Positions 35,052-46,905 of a stretch of DNA of 64,000 nucleotides are shown piece by piece. The DNA comes from Astrothelium macrocarpum. Taxonomy: Eukaryota > Ascomycota > Dothideomycetes > Trypetheliales > Trypetheliaceae. The stretch spans positions 248,001 through 312,000 of the forward strand of contig JAGEMR010000028.1 in the NCBI GenBank assembly GCA_021030915.1, written 5' to 3'. Position numbers and translations under genes: made by a program. Under the pieces are notes generated by a model. The model was not told the DNA's origin. It did not search any database and was given only the letters and a program-made list of their open reading frames with translations. Each line of letters starts with the position of its first letter. The first letter of the stretch is position 1.

Positions 35052-37447
35052 TCAAAACATCCCGCCAACTGCGACTGGGACTCTTATACTTGGGGGCGGT
35101 AATGGCTCTCGTGAGTCACCAGCACCAGCGTCGTCGTCATCATCATCGTTATCATACGCGTACGCATAGCCGCTTGCTTCCTCCGTTGGCGTCTCAAATG
35201 CCTCCGTAGTAGGACTCTCTAGGTCAGTTGAACGAGCCGGACTATCATGGCTTTGCTCCTGTCCCGAGGAAGCCGGATGGACAAGTTCATCATTGTCCTC
35301 GCCTGTCTCGTCTTCTTCATTCGTTCCACCATTACTGTCGTCAACGCTGTCGAAGCCTGAGAAGCGACTCCTAATTACTGTGACCCTTTGGTCATCATGC
35401 CTGCCGTAACCTTCTAGCCTTTCCAAAGTTTTAGCCGCATCCATGGTCTCCGAGCTACGGGACCGATATGTTTCCATTTCATCATTGCCCAGTCTGTCCT
35501 CGTAGCCAGCGAACTTTGGTTTACTCTCTACAATCGACCGTAGCTCTGCAACTTCACGCCTCAATTCATAAACTATTGTTTCGAGCTGCTTCCGGGCAGC
35601 ACGTTCATGTGCAAGTACATTGCTCACAGCCTCAAAAGTAATGGAAGTGTTTGGTGAAAGCGGAATCGGTGCCTCTGGTTGAACGGGACCCCCGATCAAA
35701 TTGATGTATTCGTCTGAATATGATTCCGCAGTATCTTCACGCCTCATCTGTGGGTCTTGAGCTGCACCAGTTTGGTAGGAATCTACTGGGTTCACTGCAG
35801 GTATATTGCTCCCTGGGTGGTATTCGTCTTCTTGCAGATCGCTTTTGGGCCTTGGTGTTTGCATGTACGCGTCACTTTCAGGTGTTTGACCAGGTTGCTG
35901 AAACTGCCCATGACTTGGAGTGTTTGGCTCGGATAGTTGATGTACTGAAGCAGGTCCAGGCATAAAACCTGAAGTGGATTCATACACCTCTGGGCCACCT
36001 GATTGAATGTTGCGAACGGAAGGTGACTGAGACCCCGCCCTAACATTCGCATTTTCTTCCGAGGCTTGATAATGTATTCGGTCTGCTGGGTCATGAACTC
36101 GACCTTCCTTAGACGTATGTATATCCGGCTGCAACGATTGATCCGATGTCGGTACTCCAATGATTCCCTCGTCCTCACCACCAGTGCCGGGTGATTGTGA
36201 ACGGATCCTTTCGAGCCTATCTTCATTCGATGTCCCAAAGTCAAAGATGCGCCCGTGCCTTGGACTAAGTGGTTGTGCTTGTTCGTCGCTTGCATCTCTG
36301 AAATGCATACTGTTCACTTTTCTTTCTGGCCCGGTTGCGCCGACTGCTATGCCAGAATATGTGCTTTCACCACTCATTGGCCTTTCAACTGATGCCCGCC
36401 AGTATCTGATCTCATCACTTCGCCTTCTGGTCGGATTCTCAGCCTGAGCTTTGCTGATTGCTCGCAAAGCATCGGCACTTCTTGAACGTCTCTTGGAATT
36501 GCCATCGCTTGTGACTGCTAATCCAATGTCGCGATCCTCGACAGGAACTATCGAGTCCCAAAAGGGGTCATCAAAGGATTTTGGAAGCGCGCTTGAATTG
36601 TCTGCATTTGGGGCTGAGCTACCCAACGTCGCCCGGCGATGAGGTGATCTTTGCTTGATTGTAGGTCTAAGATTAAGCGGCTTCAACTCTTTACTATGCG
36701 GGAATTGAACGGCAGGCGAGTGTGACTGTAGAGCGACCGATGGTGTGATGTCGCGCATCGGCATAGAAAATGAACGTTGTGAACGTTGAGGAGTAGACGT
36801 TCCATCTTGATTTGGGGTTGGCCTCACTAAACCGCTGGGATCCTAGACTTCGTTAGAAATAGCGAATATAGAACAACGACAGGAAAAGCTCTTACGCTGC
36901 GATGGTAGCCATGTCGCGCCGCCGACTGCTGTGTAGGCTTTGATTTCCTGCCAAACAGCCTCCGTACTGCGGCTCTTAAAGAACCGCCTTTCGCTTTCCT
37001 ATTCGGTTCTGTCTTGGCGTCGCTTTTAGGTGATGTCCGAACTGAATTGTGCCCAGTGCTGACAGAGAAAGGGTGGCCATGTGTCGATGCATAACCATTT
37101 GAAAAGCTTGCGTCTCTTAGTCTGCCTGAGGCTCGTTCATTCCGTCGACGCTCCACACTGTCTTGAGTCTGCTCGTTTTGACTGGCTGTATCTGAGACTG
37201 CAGGCTGCTCCGCAGTAGCGTCTCGTATTAGTTGGGATCTCTTCTCTGTGACGGCTTCGTGAACACGCGAAGAAACAGCACTTCGATCTGCTGGTGATAA
37301 TTCATCCTCGAGATCAGTTAGCACAGGAATAGGACCACTGATCCGAAGGGTTCCGCGACGAATGGCGTCGGCTTTCGAGCTCGAGCGTTGCAGCAGTTTC
37401 CCATCGCTAAGGTTTCTCGACGTCCGGGCAGTCGCCATGTCTTCCAT
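35052..37447 (-). CDS. Large disordered fungal protein of unknown function
   Basis: Exons 37447-36896 and 36842-35052 (GTAAGA...TAG, 54 nt) give 780 residues. I do not recognise the family. Exon 1 ends with a basic patch, SLRAAVRRLFGRKSK, which looks like a short conserved amphipathic or nuclear-targeting motif. Most of the protein is Ser/Pro/Glu/Gln-rich and predicted disordered. A single coiled-coil stretch (NVLAHERAARKQLETIVYELRREVAELRSIVE) lies near residue 590. The C-terminus has an Asp run (YDNDDDDDDAGAG) and ends PPPSIRVPVAVGGMF. It may be a scaffold or regulator; nothing in the neighbourhood indicates its role. Confidence 0.8.
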
Positions 37448-38946
37448 CAAGTCGTTTCTCGAATAATGAGTTCAAGCAGATTATATTGAGCTACGACACA
37501 GACAAAGGACCGAATTTACACGCAAACCGCAAAGCATGGCCAAATAGAAACAACGATATTCTAAAATGAGAGTGCAGAAATCAGAAGACACCAATGCAAG
37601 CAATCACAGCGCAGGTGGAGAATGAGCTCATGGTCGCGGCAGAATGAGAAAGAAACTCGATAGATACAGCAAGCATGCAGATGTCAATATCCGACGAAAG
37701 GGAAGCAGACAAGGTATCAAAGCGTCACGGGCATCAGCGGGTGGAGAGAGCTGTAGGGGAAGGGGGCCGGCATGCGGCGTTATGAACATGGGAAGAGGGG
37801 GAGAAAGGAGGCACAAAAAATGGTAGCGAATGCACTATGAACCAAAAGGAAGAACGAAGGCCTCGAATTCATGAATAACGGCCGAGATGTCAAAGGCGAG
37901 GAGCGCCGCGGCCAAGTTTGGTACATGAACGATGAGAGGAGAGATGTAGCTCGAGGCATGCTGCCCCACAGCCAGGAGGGTAATAAGAGTTCGATGGTGG
38001 TGTGCAGTTACCCGTGTTAGACGCCAGCACGCTGGACGCTTCGACTTGCCCTCCCCCCCTAGTCGTCCCAAACACAGCACTAGACTGGTTCCGTGCTAAG
38101 CCTACGCCGTTTCAGGCGAGCAAGTGGCAGACTTCCCATCGCCGCAACATTCGTTCGAAGGTCCTCAGCAACAGGGGGCGCGTCGTGGGCCCACCATGGC
38201 TACCGCAGCCCAAGATGGCGACGTTTGGAATCGCATCCGTTTCATTGGCACGCTGCATTCTTGTTCCGCGAAATTAGGGGCCCGCGGGCTGGACGACAAC
38301 AACAACAACGCACCCCGATCGTGGCGGCCGCCTGGCCAGCCACGGCTTGACTTTCTCCATGTGGAATTGGGTGCGCGATCAGAGTTCTTCCCTCCACCAG
38401 AAGCGAGGGTTGGCTTGTCTCAGCCTGGACAGAGCTGGGGTATTTGTTGCTTGGTCACCGCATCTGCGGGCCGCCGGGCTTGGGTGGCGTCCATCACGGG
38501 GCTCATTCACTGCGTCCACGGCTGATTCCACTTGTAGCATAGGACGCGAAAGGAGAGGAGGTTCGTTGTCGGTGCTGCTTATATCTTGCTGTATAATGAT
38601 TTGCCTTGTTCACATCCATCCACTCAGATTTGATTGATTATGCCCGAGGACCAGGATACACTATTCGGTGGCATTTGCTCAAAGGCACTCTACTGCTTCT
38701 AATTCGCTTATTATCGCGGGCTCTCAATCTCAGCGTGCATAATGCACGCCTTCGTCTACATGGGTCTATACCTTACCCGGTTCTCGTCCCTGACTAGGGA
38801 GTTGGAGAGACCATATCTGGGCCCGTCGATGATGGCCAGATACCCGAGGTTATGAATACCGGAGTGCCAGCATCCAACTGGCTCAGTTCAAATGTGGTAT
38901 CACATTTTAATTCCCACAGCTATAATTCCCATTTGAATGATCCACA
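37448..38946. other. Intergenic region with GC-rich block
   Basis: About 1.5 kb. A GC-rich section at roughly 37880-38560 contains overlapping open frames on both strands with no motifs, which is expected from composition alone. Part of this interval must be the promoter and leader of the gene at 35052-37447; the remainder is the helicase 3' UTR. Confidence 0.4.
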
Positions 38947-41416
38947 TCAGCCGGCCACGTGGATATCAGCTGCATTGGGATATCGCAAGTCTGAGTGCTC
39001 TTCCAGAAATGCCATCCATCGACCAAGAAACTTGCTTCCCCTTGTGATGCAGATTTCATCAGCGTTTGGTTTCGTCTCCAGACGTGGGTCTCCAACTTAC
39101 CGACCGACTGTCTCCGAATCCCCAATCACACACAAATGCCTCTTTGGTCGTGTCATGGCAACTATAGTGTTTGTTAGGAATATGAGAAATGCGAAAAGGC
39201 GGGCGATAGCTTGCCATTAAGCCGGCGCTTCTCGCTAAGGAAGCCGACTTCGTGTTCAGCATTGCTTCGAACCAAGCTAACAATGACAGCTTCCTTTTCT
39301 CTCCCTTGGAAACCATCTACGCTACCAAGCTCAATGCCTGGGTAAGCATCCTTGAGCTTGCTGGACAAGATGCTGAGCTTGAGATTTGTCAGTCGTTTTC
39401 GGCCCTTTTTGAAGTTACACGTCACACACCTGGCCGTTGTAAGGCGTAATCACAGCAATGTCAGTGGGCTTGACGCCGGCCTCGCACAGGCTTTTTACGT
39501 GCGACTCCACTAATATAGCCTCCATTTCGTTGCTTTTACTATCGCCGAGCAAAGCCTTGTCTACATCGTCTGTTTCAGTTTTTTCGGGGAAATCGCCGCC
39601 TTGTGTATCAATGAACACTAGCGCTTCCCTTGTATCATCCGTCTCCCTAACGTCATAGGGTAGGTCTTTCAAGAGTCTCAGCTTGACATCTTCTGCTGCT
39701 GTGAGTTTTGCGTCATACAGTTCTTGTGAGGGAAATTTCATGATCTCTTCGTGCATACGATACTGTATGGTAAGCATTCTTTTGATCGAAGGTCCGTAGA
39801 GTTGTAAAAGTCTATCAAACATTGTAGTCTCAAGCGTTGGACCTTTCGTGTTAGTTTTTGAAATGTTTTTTTTGTTACTATCACCGCTCTTTACTTGCTC
39901 CTTGTCGTTTGCTTTTTTTTCTCCTTTGGTGTTCAAGCTCTTGATAGTTGGAGGTAGTTGTAGATGGTCACCCGCAAGCACTACCTTTTTTGCTTGCAAC
40001 AAGGGGATCCAGCACTGCGCTTCCAAAGCTTGGCTTGCTTCGTCAATGATGACTACGTCGAATGCTTGGCCTTTTAGGTGAAAACCACCGGCGCCATGTA
40101 GAGTAGCCAGTACCACTTTGCTCTGCTTTATCAACTGATCCACACATCCTCGTTCCCTCTCTCGATATTCCTTTCTTAATTCCCTTAGTTCCGAATAAAT
40201 CTCACGACGTTCCCTTCCGCTTTTAGTCTTCTTTATGCTGGCTTGTTTTGCATCCATGTCCTTTGCCACGTCACGTACAATGGCAGCTGCCTCGCTCGTG
40301 CGCGTTAGTACATCTAGGCTGTGAGCCAGGACCGAGGGCAACAACCGTGCTGGATGTCCCAGCCGAACCAACGGAATAGCATGAGGTGCTAGTCTCTCAA
40401 CTATGTTGTCAACAGAGATATTGGAAGGACCACATACCAGAATCCGCTGATTGCGTGCAAGCAATTGGAGGATTAATTCAATCAGAGTATATGTCTTTCC
40501 AGTCCCGGGAGGTCCATGTATCAGAGCAACTTCACGCGAGGCAAGAGCAAACCGGATCGCAGCTTTTTGGGAATCATTGAGGTTAGGGTTGTCCCACGAT
40601 ATTTTAGCCAGCTCACTTGAAGGCGAGTCCAGATCTGCTGGAACCGGTGTGATAGACTCAAGACCGAATAGGACACGAATAAAGGGGGAGGCTGTTTCGC
40701 TCATCTTTTCAAGATTCGTCATGGTCTGGTTCATTCTGTTCAAAACGGTTGGCATAGAGTCTCCCTTTGCTGCATGCATTTCTCAGCGTACCTCTTATAG
40801 GTGATTTCATTTGCAAGTTTGATGCTATATACACAAATACAAATATCAGCTTCGGCCCCGCGAGCGAGCAACACACAAAGCAGAGGCTAGAAACCCACAT
40901 CCACAACTTCAATCCATAGCCCAGTCTCTCAGCGTCGTCTTCCCTATCCACAGCAACTTCAATCGTATCCTGACGTATTTTGACCACCACCCCTTCTACG
41001 CGGCTCTGTTCAAGCTCGGACTTTGCCTTTTTCTTTTCCGAGCCCTTCGGCTGCTGTCCAATTCCAACAACATCACCAACTCGGATGTCATGCTGTCCCA
41101 AGCCTGCTGCAGTGCCAGCTTCTCCTGCAGCTCCAGGCCTAGAGGTCTTGCCCCGGCCATCAGCGCCATGACCTTTATCTTTCCGGCTCGGAGCAGCTAC
41201 TGCACTGTCCCTCCCCAGCTCGAGAACAGTTTTCCCGCCCAGGCCAGTCCGCTGCGAGTCGACGACCAAATTTGTGATGGCGAGGCCGGCACGAGCGAGG
41301 GCTGTAGGCGAGTGCGTAGAAGTAAGGAGCGCTGTGGCGTCTGTCTCGGCGGCGAGCTCGGCCGAGAGGAGATTCAGCTGATGCGAGGCGAATGTGGATA
41401 TCGGGACAGCTGCCAT
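38947..41416 (-). CDS. HCS1: DNA helicase A / IGHMBP2-type SF1 helicase
   Basis: Superfamily 1B (Upf1-like) 5'-3' helicase acting on DNA and RNA. Six exons: 41416-40899, 40824-40792, 40735-39430, 39377-39215, 39161-39101, 39040-38947; 724 residues. Motifs in order: GPPGTGKTYTLIE (I), GPSNISVDNIVERL (Ia), VVIIDEASQALEAQ (II, DEAS), LAGDHLQLPPTI (III), MLTIQYRMHEEI (IV), GSVDGFQGREKEAVIVSLVRSN (V) and RRLNVAMTRPKRHLCVIGD (VI). The N-terminal ~170 residues form the 1B/stalk-type beta-barrel region. Intron 4 (39162-39214) has a GC donor (ATG|GCAAGC) and TAG acceptor; using it is required to join motif VI. Introns 3 and 5 use AAG acceptors. The gene diverges from GPI11. Confidence 0.95.
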
Positions 41417-41888
41417 CGTTTAGGATGGAGGAGGATCTGAGAAAATTTCTCGATGTGTTGCGTTTAGCTGCAAGCAATCTTATATCGAATATCTGCGACC
41501 TTATCTAAGCTCTCATTGACATGACATTCAAGCGTGTCTGAGGATCCCATCAAAAATGGGGCACACCAATGGAGGGCAAATGCTGTATGCATGGTGGGGC
41601 AGAGCTCGCATGTGGGTGTTTTATGTAGTGCTTGAACCCTTGCAGATCAGCTCTATGCACTTTGTGCTCAATGAGCTTAGTACTCCATCAGTCGCTCTGC
41701 AATTACTTTCTGTGGACATTCCTTGATATGAACTCGAATTTTCTCTGAAATGCCTGCTTAGACCGTCCATCCGCTGGCGAAAGACTGACTTCGTCTCGAG
41801 AATCAGTAAGGGGTCAGCTGCTCAATCCACGCGACGCAGCTCCAGGAGACTTGGAGAAGCACGTCTAAACCATTCTCCTGCCACCAGC
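41417..41888. promoter_or_regulatory. Divergent promoter between helicase and GPI11
   Basis: 472 bp between two divergent start codons. No open frame of interest; interpreted as shared promoter with leader sequences. Confidence 0.5.
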
Positions 41889-42731
41889 ATGGGCGCAAAA
41901 GTGGCCAGTAGAACGCCTGTGGCTAGTTCAGTGGCAGGTCCTATCGAAATACGGTCTACCGATGCTGCTCGATTATATACCCACGTCCATCCGGCGCTTC
42001 TCCTGGCAGGATACCTCGTTCAATTTCCCTTCATTGTCGCCGATCCAGTCACAGCCCTAGTAAGAGGGCTCGTGCCTCTGAGTGCTCTACAGATTTCATA
42101 TGTCATTACTTGTCTGCCTGTAGCAGGGACTGGACCGTCGACAACATCGCCAAAATCCAGTCAGCGCACAAAGACTGCTGCTAAGAAAGATGCGTTGAAC
42201 TTGGGAGATAGGATTGTTGTATGTCTTGAATCACCATCAGATAGAGCAGCTCAAGCTAACGGGTCTCGTAGCCAGCTCTCATCTCATTCGTTCTGTCTAT
42301 TGCATTTGGCGCGCCTGTCATTGCCATTCTCCTCGTTTTGCTTGGCGCTCCCTTCACAACGCATCAATCGCACACTCTTCTTTGTGCCGCGCACATGTCT
42401 CTCCTGATCGCTACCCCTTTGGTGTATGTTCGTGGGGTAGATGCAAATATTTGGCAGGAGATTGCTGCACTACTTGTACCTCTAGACGAGGTTTTTGGTT
42501 CAGCAGTGGGTACGTTGATCGGAGCTTGGCTCGGGGCAGTGCCAATACCGCTCGACTGGTGAGTTCGGAATTATACCGATATGGTTCAGAGACTCTTGCT
42601 GACAATTAACTAGGGATCGAGAGTGGCAGAAATGGCCTGTAACTATTGTCACTGGAGCGTATCTGGGATGTGTCATCGGAAAACTTGCGGGTGGTTATTT
42701 ATTCAAAGGCTCCAGAATTAAATTGAGTTAA
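41889..42731 (+). CDS. GPI11: GPI biosynthesis protein Gpi11/PIG-F
   Basis: ER membrane protein needed for adding phosphoethanolamine to the GPI anchor precursor. Exons 41889-42218, 42272-42558, 42614-42731; 244 residues. Hydrophobic segments are [40 protein letters not shown], a segment around [18 protein letters not shown], and [21 protein letters not shown]. The diagnostic PIG-F signatures [19 protein letters not shown] and [30 protein letters not shown] are complete after splicing. A charged, Lys/Ser-rich loop (about residues 80-105) separates the first two membrane segments, as in fungal members. Confidence 0.95.
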
Positions 42732-43064
42732 TACGACAATTTGACGGTCGCAGCCGATAAGTCCCTTGTGTTTCCATCTTTCAAAGATTGAGATTTGAGA
42801 TTACCAGTCTTGATCCATAAGCTGGCCTACGAATGCCACGTCTCATTGATTTCAAAACCACGGATGAGGACATCAACCACAGGGCATCGATCCTGGCTTT
42901 TGGTGCTCACATCTAAGCTCAATGTGCTAGGCTTTCCTTTTGGTCATCAACGTAAGGCAGGCGCAAAGACGTGGAGAGTCTGAAGGATGTGACTGCCGTT
43001 CTCGTGTTGCTTATAGCCTCAGTTATCATTGATACCGTGGAGGTGAGCTTGAAACAGCATACAT

Positions 43065-44537
43065 ATGATGATTGGCTATGTAATAACACTCGTTGCGCCC
43101 TGTCTGGTGACGATCCTGATTTTGGGCTTGGTGAATGCTCGCTGCCCCGCTTGCATCATCATCACGGGTATGAGGGATCCACCGGCGAAGCTCCATCCTA
43201 CTAGTGTTACCAATTCTTGGAAAAATGTGCCAAGTATTTCAGCGTCTCTACATCCGACAAATCACCCTAACATCAATCCCATTGTTACATCCACCATGGG
43301 CAGCTATGTGCAATATCCACTTGGGAACGCGCACCGCAACGTGACCGTGACCGTTACTCCTCGAAGCACACCAGATCCATACATTCATGCAGCTCACGGA
43401 AGGTATTACTTGGTATGTTCACTTCAAAACGCTTCAGTCATTTGGTCAAGCTCTTCTCACTCGGTGCAGACATTCACCGCAGGTAATCGGGTGGAAATTT
43501 GGACTTCAGAAAATCCAATCGACTTCAAGCATCCTGGGGTCAAGAAGACTGTGATCTGGTACCTCGATAATAACCCTTGGTTTCTTAAACAAAGCTAATG
43601 ATGCTTCAGGCAACCCCAGGGTGGCTCAGAATGGTCCGATGCTGTCTGGGCTCCTGAGCTGCATGCCATTAACGGTCGTTGGTATGTCTACGTTGCCGCC
43701 GCACAACCTGGCCAAGGCAATCGCTCGCATCGCATGATAGTACTGGGCGGTCCGCCGACTGAACAAGATCCTACAAGTGGTCATTGGCAATTATTCGGAC
43801 CAATTAGGAACATGCCATCACAGCAATGGTCGATTGATGGGACTGTATTCTGGATCTACAATGTTCTCTATTATGTCTATTCAGGTTGGCCACTGGATGG
43901 TCGTCCAGAGAGCGAGAAGACACAACAGCTTTTCATAGCTCGCATGCAGGATCCAGTCTCTGCTGCCAGCCCGCCAGTGCTCATCTCCGATCCAAGCAAC
44001 TCATGGGAGAGGTCTGGCGACGCTGGCATCAACGAAGGCCCTCAATGGTTAGCGGATCCTCATGGAGCCTTCGTTGGCATTGTGTACAGCTGCGCAGGAT
44101 CGTGGACGAGGGACTATAAGCTCGGAATCTTGCAATATAACGGCGGCGATCCTCTCAACCCGCACAGCTGGCAGAAGTGGCCCCAGCCTTTGCTGCAATC
44201 GGGCGCTCAAGCGCATTGCCATGGTCCTGGCCACTGCTCATTCGTACCATATGGGCAGCAACTGATCATGATATTCCATGCTACCGATAACCCTACAGAT
44301 GGATGGGAGAATCGGAAAGCACGCGCTCAACTACTCGAGTTCCGAGAAGGTCTCCCAGATATGGGAGGTCATGTGGGAATCATGAGTGAGTCACTCTATG
44401 GTAATCAGCCTGTACCGTCAGGGCCTGGAGGGCCTGGGCCGAGTGGATCACCCAGCGGTGGACATCACAGTCTGAAGGAGCGAATCGAGGAGAAAGTGAA
44501 GGAACCGCTCAAGAAGTTCTTGAATGAGCTAAAGTGA
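43065..44537 (+). CDS. Glycoside hydrolase family 43-like protein with N-terminal membrane segment
   Basis: Predicted arabinan- or xylan-type glycosidase with a five-bladed beta-propeller. Exons 43065-43412, 43470-43558, 43610-44537; 454 residues. The N-terminus MMIGYVITLVAPCLVTILILGLVNA is a signal or signal-anchor. The three GH43 acidic positions are in place: TPDPYIHAAHGRYYLTFTAG (general base Asp), QQWSIDGTVFW (pKa-modulating Asp) and AGINEGPQWL (general acid Glu). VWAPELHAINGRWYVYVAA is the family's second-blade motif. The last ~55 residues are Gly/Pro/Ser-rich then a Lys/Glu helix, an extension beyond the catalytic domain. Substrate cannot be assigned from sequence. Confidence 0.9.
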
Positions 44538-45407
44538 GGGCTGGGGGGTAGATTTCTCATTGTCTCAAAACCTAGAGAAAACACACATGGAGCACAAGGT
44601 CTAGGTAGATGGTACATTCACGGAGTTTTGAAGCATGCACCTCAGCAAACTTGTTATTTTGTAGCAGACTTTGAAGAATTATTTTGATGCAGAATGTGCA
44701 GTGAAGTTGATTGGTCAATGGGTAAAAGTGACGCTTTGGTGCCTGATCTAAGCGACGGACGCGCATGAGCTAGTGCGGGGCAGCTTTGCCGATGACTAAG
44801 GCAGTGAGCAAGTCCGACCACCATATTTTTCTTTGCTTTCTTGTACCTCGCACCAGAGCTTCATCAACGTCTTTTCGCTACTGATCAACCTCATCGACAT
44901 CTTTTTGTTCTGATCGTAAGTCACTCCTGCTCCGCTTGTGAGAATAATGTCTATTCGCATCCAATAATTCCCGCGGCGGTTTGCAGAGCTGCGTATCTAA
45001 CGCTGCCTCTGTGCGATCTGACCGTCGAGTCTGAGACATAGTCTCCGCTCACTGTGTCCTCGATCATGGACACATTTCCGGAAACGATATCGTCAGAGGC
45101 TGTCGGAGCTCGTAAGTGCCATGCAAGTCTCTGTTGGCTCTACACTTGATTGTATCGACCTCGATTGTTCTCAGATCCAAGTAAGACTGGTCTCGTACCA
45201 AATCGTTACCCATGCTATCTCACAAGACCCCATCAACTTTGACGCCGTTTCTTACAGACAAGATATATCTACCATATCTTTTTTGAAGATGATTTTGATT
45301 TCTCCTCATGTGATCGCACGTAAAGCTTTATTTTCTACAAAAGTATATTTGATCATCCAGAAGCATTTTTCTAATTGCGTATGCAAACAGCAGAATCAAC
45401 AGCAAAC
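44538..45407 (+). promoter_or_regulatory. Upstream region of the NHP2-like gene with possible extra 5' exon
   Basis: A splice of 45066-45111 (begins MDTFPETISSEAVGA) to the acceptor at 45390 keeps frame into the main exon and would give an N-terminus of 21 more residues with a 279-nt intron. T-rich sequence and several splice-like sites at 44900-45400 fit an intron-containing 5' UTR. I see no independent gene. Confidence 0.35.
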
Positions 45408-46459
45408 ATGGCCAAAGAAAAGAAGGACAAGTCTGGCGACAAGCATGACACCAAGTCTGCAGAGCGCGCCAGTCGCAAGGAAAAACGCTCCAAGACTGAT
45501 GGTGTAAAGAAACACAAGAGCGAGAAATCCGAGCGTAAGAAGGCTGAGGTCCGCAAAGATGCCGTTTCGACAGCAATTGCCACCGAAGTGGAGGGAGCCG
45601 CTGAGGATACTGTTGTCCAGAAGGGAGCTCAAGATAATGCAGTCCAGAAGAAAGATCCTAGCGAAATGGCCATGCGCCTTCGCAAAATGCTGTCTGATAA
45701 GAATTATCGTCTTCCCTTCGCAGAGCCACTCGTTACTGAGCGCATGGAGGTCATGATCTTGAAGTTGCTCATGGAAGGTTGGTCAATCCTACATTGCTGC
45801 TGCACCCATTTTCGAACATCTAGTTCTGATGACTTTCAGGCGAAAAATTGAAGCGCGTGAGCCGTGGCGTGAAGGAAGTTGTGAAACACATCAGGGCAGT
45901 GCCAAAAGTAAACGTGGCGAATCAGGACCCCGAAACCCAGCACCCGTTCGTAGTTGTCATTGCCGCCGATATTCATCCTCCGGAGGTCGTTTCACACCTC
46001 CCCGTACTTTGTGAAGATCGACAGATTGACTACGTCTTTACCCGCGCCCGTGTGCTCCTGGGTCTGTGCAGCGTTACTAAGCGCCCAACAAGCGTTCTTT
46101 TCGTACGCAAGTATGAGGTTGTCAAGAAGCCAAAACCGAACGCCAATAACGTCAACAACAACGTGTCGGGGGATATCAAGAGCGAGAACAGCGGTAAGGA
46201 AGCCGAGGGCAGCAAAGGGAAGCAGGTCGCGTTTGATGTCAAAGATGCTGTCCCGAAGAAAGAGTCGATCCCCATTACTACTGAAGAATGGGAAAAGATG
46301 TTTGACGGTTTTGCCAAGCTTGCCCGCAGGCTTCAGAAGAAACGTATGGAAGCAGAAGCGGCAGCAGCAGCGAAAGCAGCAGCTGCTGCTAAAGCTCTTG
46401 AAACACCCGTTTGGTCAGCACCTGCCGCCCAACTTGACACCAATGCAGCCATGGGTTAA
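45408..46459 (+). CDS. NHP2: NHP2-like L7Ae-family H/ACA snoRNP protein, extended
   Basis: Nhp2 is a core protein of H/ACA snoRNPs that guide rRNA pseudouridylation. Exons 45408-45777 and 45840-46459; 329 residues, about twice yeast Nhp2 (156). The L7Ae domain spans about residues 95-235: LPFAEPLVTERMEVMILKLLMEGEKLKRVSRGVKEVVKHI, HPFVVVIAADIHPPEVVSHLPVLCEDRQIDYVF and GLCSVTKRPTSVLFV. The usual G-D in the L7Ae turn reads A-A-D here. The N-terminal ~75 residues are a Lys/Glu/Asp-rich tail; the C-terminal ~95 include an Ala-rich helix (EAAAAAKAAAAAKA). The Ala stretch and acidic linker are unlike canonical NHP2, so another L7Ae-family snoRNP role is possible. Confidence 0.82.
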
Positions 46460-46905
46460 CTCTTGACCGATTGATATCGACTCGATCAGTACGTAACGTA
46501 CTCCGGTGGACTGTCTGAAATTTATTGAAAAGCATCCAAAAAAAAATTTTTTTCCTTCGACTTTTCCCACGATATGATACTGACTTCGATGCATGGGCGA
46601 ATGGCAACCTTCTACGGTAGTCTGGGTGGACTCCACTTATTGGCGCATAGACGCCATAGGAACTGGTGCAAGATCCCGACTGGGGATGATAATGGAGATA
46701 CATGGTTCGAAATGGCAGCTGCCCTCATCTGCACATTATAGTATATCTTAGCGATACCCGCGTGTGATCATGCGAAGTTTGTGCTTGTTCGACCGTAATT
46801 GCTCGGTCCGGACTTTGATATTGAAATGCGACACAGCTTCTATACAAGCCTTAGATTCCTCTTGCCCCAGATTGATTTCCTACGCCTGAGACTCTATGTC
46901 AAACC
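46460..46905. other. Convergent 3' region of NHP2-like gene and GGPP synthase
   Basis: About 450 bp between two stop codons, with an A/T run at 46539-46553. No gene recognised; taken as 3' UTRs. Confidence 0.5.

Noticed and set aside
38124..38525. 133-residue plus-strand frame in GC-rich intergenic DNA
   Set aside because: No motif, overlaps other frames on the same strand, and composition alone explains its length.
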